32,290 bases of DNA from an uncultured Eubacteriales bacterium (GTDB taxonomy: Bacteria; Bacillota; Clostridia; Oscillospirales; Acutalibacteraceae), in NCBI GenBank assembly GCA_934486705.1, contig CAKSQS010000028.1:1-32290 (forward strand), written 5' to 3'. Positions 29,453 through 32,290 of the stretch are shown piece by piece. Positions within the stretch are counted from its first letter, which is position 1. Each line of letters starts with the position of its first letter. Under the pieces are notes generated by a model. The model was not told the origin of the DNA. It saw nothing but the letters and a program-made list of their open reading frames with translations, and did no database searches. The translations under genes and the position numbers were made by a program.

Positions 29453-30214
29453 ATGCAGGGAGTTAATTTGGATAAGCCAATACGTTATATAAACGCGTCG
29501 TTGCGTTTTTTTAAAGAGGGCGAACACCACGTTACGCGCTTTTGTGAGGATGATGTTTTACTGTTGGTTTACAGCGGCATATTGCGTTTTTCCGAAAACG
29601 GGGAACAGAAGGAGATTTCGGCGGGAGAATATTATATTCAGCGGCACGGTATGTACCAGGGCGGCGAAACGGCGAGCGATAAGCCGAAATACCTTTACAT
29701 ACATTTTTTAGCTGACAGTTGGACTGCGGAGGGTGAAATTCTTCCGAAACGCGGTAATTTTGAATACTCCGCCTTTAAAGCGGATATGGAAGAAATGAAT
29801 CGACTGTCGCACAGCGGCGCGCCGTACATTGCAAAGGCGGGTAAGCTTTACAATATTTTAACCGCGCTCGGCGCGAAAAGGTCTGTCCCGTCGCCTGCGT
29901 ATGATATTTCGGCGTATATTGCGAAAAATTGCGGCAGAGAAATTACTCTGCCCGAGCTTTGCGGGGAATTTCATTTCAGTAAAAACCATATAATAAATAT
30001 TTTCAAAAAGGCTTACGGTATGACCCCGATAGCGTATCTTCAAAAGCAAAGGCTGCGGCAATGCGAGTACCTTATGGAGATGACCTCGGATTCGCTTGAA
30101 AGCATAGCGGCAGCAAGCGGGTTTAATAATTACTCTTATTTTTATAAGCTCTTTGTGCGTAAAAACGGTATTTCACCCGAAAAATGGCGCGAAAAAAAGC
30201 GGCTCGGGCAATAA
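29453..30214 (+). CDS. AraC-family transcriptional regulator
   Basis: The 253-residue protein has an N-terminal cupin-like sensor (about 15-120, with SGILRFSENGEQKEISAGEY) and a C-terminal double HTH. The first helix-turn-helix is ITLPELCGEFHFSKNHIINI with FKKAYGMTPIAYLQKQRLRQ after it; the second is SIAAASGFNNYSYFYKLFVR ending GISPEKWREKK. It probably senses a sugar and activates the divergent glycosidase gene. ATG 29453 has GGCGGTGAT upstream; an in-frame GTG at 29444 lies inside that site. No transporter follows it directly; the next unit has a separate promoter. Confidence 0.92.
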   Translation: MQGVNLDKPIRYINASLRFFKEGEHHVTRFCEDDVLLLVYSGILRFSENGEQKEISAGEYYIQRHGMYQGGETASDKPKYLYIHFLADSWTAEGEILPKRGNFEYSAFKADMEEMNRLSHSGAPYIAKAGKLYNILTALGAKRSVPSPAYDISAYIAKNCGREITLPELCGEFHFSKNHIINIFKKAYGMTPIAYLQKQRLRQCEYLMEMTSDSLESIAAASGFNNYSYFYKLFVRKNGISPEKWREKKRLGQ

Positions 30215-30229
30215 ATTCCAAAAAAACTG

Positions 30230-30258
30230 TTGACATTAAATTTAAGCGGTATTATAAT
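30230..30258 (+). promoter_or_regulatory. ABC transporter operon promoter
   Basis: TTGACA (30230-30235), a 17-bp spacer, TATAAT (30253-30258): a perfect consensus. The -35 box lies only 15 bp after the araC-type stop. Its geometry is the same as that of the feo promoter. Confidence 0.9.
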
Positions 30259-30264
30259 ATGTGT

Positions 30265-30316
30265 AGGTTAGCTTCGGCTAACCAAAATTTGAGCTTTTTT
30301 GTTAGCGGGCGCTAAC
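30265..30316 (+). promoter_or_regulatory. Two TTAGC-N4-GCTAA operators of the ABC transporter operon
   Basis: The first palindrome is GGTTAGC-TTCG-GCTAACC (30266-30283), the second GTTAGC-GGGC-GCTAAC (30301-30316). Centres are 34 bp apart, and the first centre is 21.5 bp from the start of the -10 box, both identical to the feo operon. As DNA they look like repressor sites at +1 and +35; as RNA they form tetraloop hairpins, the first with a C-UUCG-G loop. Confidence 0.75.
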
Positions 30317-30341
30317 TGATTTTAAGAGAAGAGGATTGACA

Positions 30342-31043
30342 ATGCCGATAGTTGAATTTAAGGATGTAAGCCGCATATACGTTAGCGGCGACCACGAACA
30401 AAAGGCGCTTGACAAGGTGAGCTTCAGCCTTGACGAAGGAAAATTTGTAGTTATTTTAGGGCCGAGCGGAGCGGGCAAAAGCACGCTTTTAAACCTGCTG
30501 GGCGGGCTTGACAGCCCGACAGAGGGGAAAATTTATGTTTCGGGCAAGGATATTTCCACCCTCTCAAATGATGAATTAGCGGATTACCGTGCCTCTACGG
30601 TCGGGTTTGTTTTTCAGTTTTACAACCTTGTGCCCACCCTTACGGTAAAGGAAAACGTAATGCTTGTAAACGAGATAGCGCCGAATGCTTTCCCTTCGGA
30701 AAAAATGCTTGAAGAGGTGGGGCTTTCCGATCACCTTAATAATTTCCCCTCGGAGCTTTCGGGCGGTGAGCAGCAGCGTGTTTCAATAGCGCGTGCGCTT
30801 GCCAAAAACCCGAAGATTTTGCTTTGCGACGAGCCTACGGGCGCGCTTGACTCCGAAACGGGCGTTATGGTCTTAAAGGTTCTGCTTTCAATGGCGAAAA
30901 ATTACGGCAAGACGATAGTAATTGTTACCCACAACCAGAACATTGCGAAAATGGCGGATGTGGTAATAAGGGTTAAAAACGGAAAAATTAAATCGGTGAC
31001 CGAGCAGGCAGAGCCCATGAGCGCCGACGAAGTGGAGTGGTAA
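30342..31043 (+). CDS. ABC transporter ATP-binding protein (MacB/LolD type)
   Basis: The ATPase has 233 residues. Walker A is GPSGAGKST (about 37-45), the Q-loop is FVFQFYNLVPTLTV, the signature is LSGGEQQRVSIARAL, Walker B is KILLCDEPTGALD and the switch His is in VIVTHNQ. The pattern is that of ATPases working with FtsX/MacB-type permeases in export or mechanotransmission. ATG 30342 follows AGAGG (30330-30334). The permease gene starts 3 nt after the stop. Control by two operators shared with feo suggests a link to iron or to a stress sensed by the same regulator. Confidence 0.95.
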   Translation: MPIVEFKDVSRIYVSGDHEQKALDKVSFSLDEGKFVVILGPSGAGKSTLLNLLGGLDSPTEGKIYVSGKDISTLSNDELADYRASTVGFVFQFYNLVPTLTVKENVMLVNEIAPNAFPSEKMLEEVGLSDHLNNFPSELSGGEQQRVSIARALAKNPKILLCDEPTGALDSETGVMVLKVLLSMAKNYGKTIVIVTHNQNIAKMADVVIRVKNGKIKSVTEQAEPMSADEVEW

Positions 31044-31046
31044 GCT

Positions 31047-32290
31047 ATGCTTTGGAAAAAATTATTCCGTACAATGTGGCAGTATAAAGCGCAGTTTATT
31101 TCTATGATTCTTATGATAACCATAGGCGTGGGAATATTCGTCGGCTTTAATATGGAATGGGTAAGCATTGATATTAACACAAAAAGATTCTTCAAAGAGT
31201 CACATTTTGCCGATTACCGCGTTGTTTCCGAATCGGGCTTTTCCGAAGAAGAGGCGGAAAGGGTTGAAAACATAAAGGGTGTTGATAAGGTATCGCGCTA
31301 TGTTTCGGTGCCGGCGGATGTAAAGGAAAAGGATGGCGACTCTTTAGCGCTTACCGTAACCGAGAATTTCGATGTTTCGTCATTTTTAAAGGTTGACGGC
31401 GCGGATTATGATAAAAAGAGCGAGGACGGGCTTTGGATATCCGATAAATACGCCGCCGCAAACGATATTTCTATAGGCGATAAGCTGACGCTTGTATATA
31501 AGGGCATAACCATAAACACCGTGGTTAAGGGCACGGTGAAATCGGGCGAGCATTTGGTCTGCGTGCGTGATGAAACCCAGCTTATGCCCGATTACGATAC
31601 CTACGGTTTCGGCTATATTTCGCCCGCGGCATATAAAAAGGCGCTCGGCAGAGATTATTACCCGCAGTTGAATATAATTTCCGACCTTTCAAAGGAGGAA
31701 ATTACCGATAAAGTAGACGACGCACTCGGCAAAACCACGCTTGTTTTATCAAAGGACGAAAACTCCTCATATTCCGCAGCAGACGGCGAAATGGAAGAGG
31801 GCAAAACAATGGGCTCGGTGCTGCCTGTGCTGTTCTTACTTATTGCGGTTTTAACAATGGTAACCACCATGCACCGCTTAACGGCAAAGGAAAAGGTGCA
31901 GATAGGCACGCTTAAAGCCCTCGGTTTCCGCGATAAACGCATTTTGCGCCACTACACCTCATATGCGTTTATGATAGGCGTTATAGGCTCTGCTATCGGC
32001 ATAGGTTTAGGCTATCTTGTGGCAATGCTTATAATGAGCCGCGACGGCACAATGGGTACATATTTTGATATGCCGTATTGGGAGCTGCGGCTGCCCACAT
32101 TCTGCATTGTAACGCTCATTGTTTTGATTTTAGCGCTTACCTTGATCGGCTTTTTATCGGTAAAGGAAATGCTTAAAGGCACTGCCGCCGATTCGCTGCG
32201 CCCCTACGCGCCCAAAAAGATGAAAAAGCTGCTGCTTGAAAAAACCGCGCTTTGGAATCGCTTTTCTTTCGGAACACGCTGGAATATGCG
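31047..32290 (+). CDS. FtsX-type ABC transporter permease (partial, cut by window end)
   Basis: An open frame of at least 414 codons starts at ATG 31047 and runs off the right edge with no stop. It starts MLWKKLFRTMWQYKAQFISM followed by a membrane segment (about 15-35), then a long extracellular domain (about 40-250, ESGFSEEEAERVENIKGVDK), then three membrane segments between about 255 and 380 (SVLPVLFLLIAVLTMVTTM and following), with the FtsX motif KVQIGTLKALGFRDKRI. The sequence after the third segment (TRWNM) suggests a second FtsX unit follows. It pairs with the ATPase just upstream. Substrate unknown. Confidence 0.88.
   Translation, partial: MLWKKLFRTMWQYKAQFISMILMITIGVGIFVGFNMEWVSIDINTKRFFKESHFADYRVVSESGFSEEEAERVENIKGVDKVSRYVSVPADVKEKDGDSLALTVTENFDVSSFLKVDGADYDKKSEDGLWISDKYAAANDISIGDKLTLVYKGITINTVVKGTVKSGEHLVCVRDETQLMPDYDTYGFGYISPAAYKKALGRDYYPQLNIISDLSKEEITDKVDDALGKTTLVLSKDENSSYSAADGEMEEGKTMGSVLPVLFLLIAVLTMVTTMHRLTAKEKVQIGTLKALGFRDKRILRHYTSYAFMIGVIGSAIGIGLGYLVAMLIMSRDGTMGTYFDMPYWELRLPTFCIVTLIVLILALTLIGFLSVKEMLKGTAADSLRPYAPKKMKKLLLEKTALWNRFSFGTRWNM

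Overview
The window looks like a chromosomal segment of an anaerobic, low-to-mid GC Firmicute, most likely an uncultured gut Clostridia (Oscillospirales-like). The reasons are the rpmH-rnpA-yidD-yidC-jag cluster, a glmS ribozyme, ThyX in place of ThyA, the DapL route to meso-diaminopimelate, tandem FeoA genes with FeoB, and a FeoB-associated Cys-rich peptide. This is inferred from gene content; no taxonomic search was run. I saw no rRNA, tRNA, CRISPR array, transposase or phage gene.

Layout. 1-3.9 kb: an OmpR-type response regulator on the minus strand faces away from the rpmH cluster (L34, RNase P protein, YidD, YidC, Jag/KhpB). dnaA is not beside rpmH, and mnmE/mnmG do not follow jag. 4.0-11.2 kb: a plus-strand housekeeping run of murA, a WalJ-like metallo-beta-lactamase, rlmH, thyX, tmk, a DJ-1 family gene, mltG and a U32 peptidase (TrhP-like), with 4-14 nt overlaps at several junctions. 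11.2-12.6 kb: an XRE repressor divergent from a SLOG/DUF1273 gene, then two copies and a fragment of a short palindromic repeat element. 12.6-17.1 kb, minus strand: a stand-alone feoB and glmS, the latter with a self-cleaving ribozyme and a second hairpin over its ribosome binding site. 17.1-19.9 kb: dapF-dapL (end of the diaminopimelate pathway), then two small unknown genes. 20.0-20.45 kb: a third, inverted copy of the repeat. 20.6-24.2 kb: the main ferrous iron operon feoA-feoA-feoB plus the FeoB-associated peptide. 24.3-27.5 kb: htpG (minus), an SGNH esterase and a second small XRE regulator. 27.5-30.2 kb: a GH127/DUF1680-like glycosidase divergent from an AraC regulator. 30.2 kb to the end: an ABC transporter (ATPase plus an FtsX-type permease cut by the window edge).

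How the parts connect. The strongest regulatory signal is a shared promoter design. The feo operon and the ABC transporter each have TTGACA-N17-(TAGAAT/TATAAT) followed by two TTAGC-N4-GCTAA palindromes. The first is centred 21.5 bp from the start of the -10 box in both cases, and the second lies exactly 34 bp further on in both cases. A fifth copy lies between feoA2 and feoB. This points to one regulon joining ferrous iron uptake to the exporter-like ABC system, with a regulator that cannot be named from this window. Cell-wall supply is also well represented (glmS, murA, dapF/dapL, mltG), as are dTTP synthesis (thyX-tmk) and ribosome or RNA modification (rlmH, rnpA, U32 protein).
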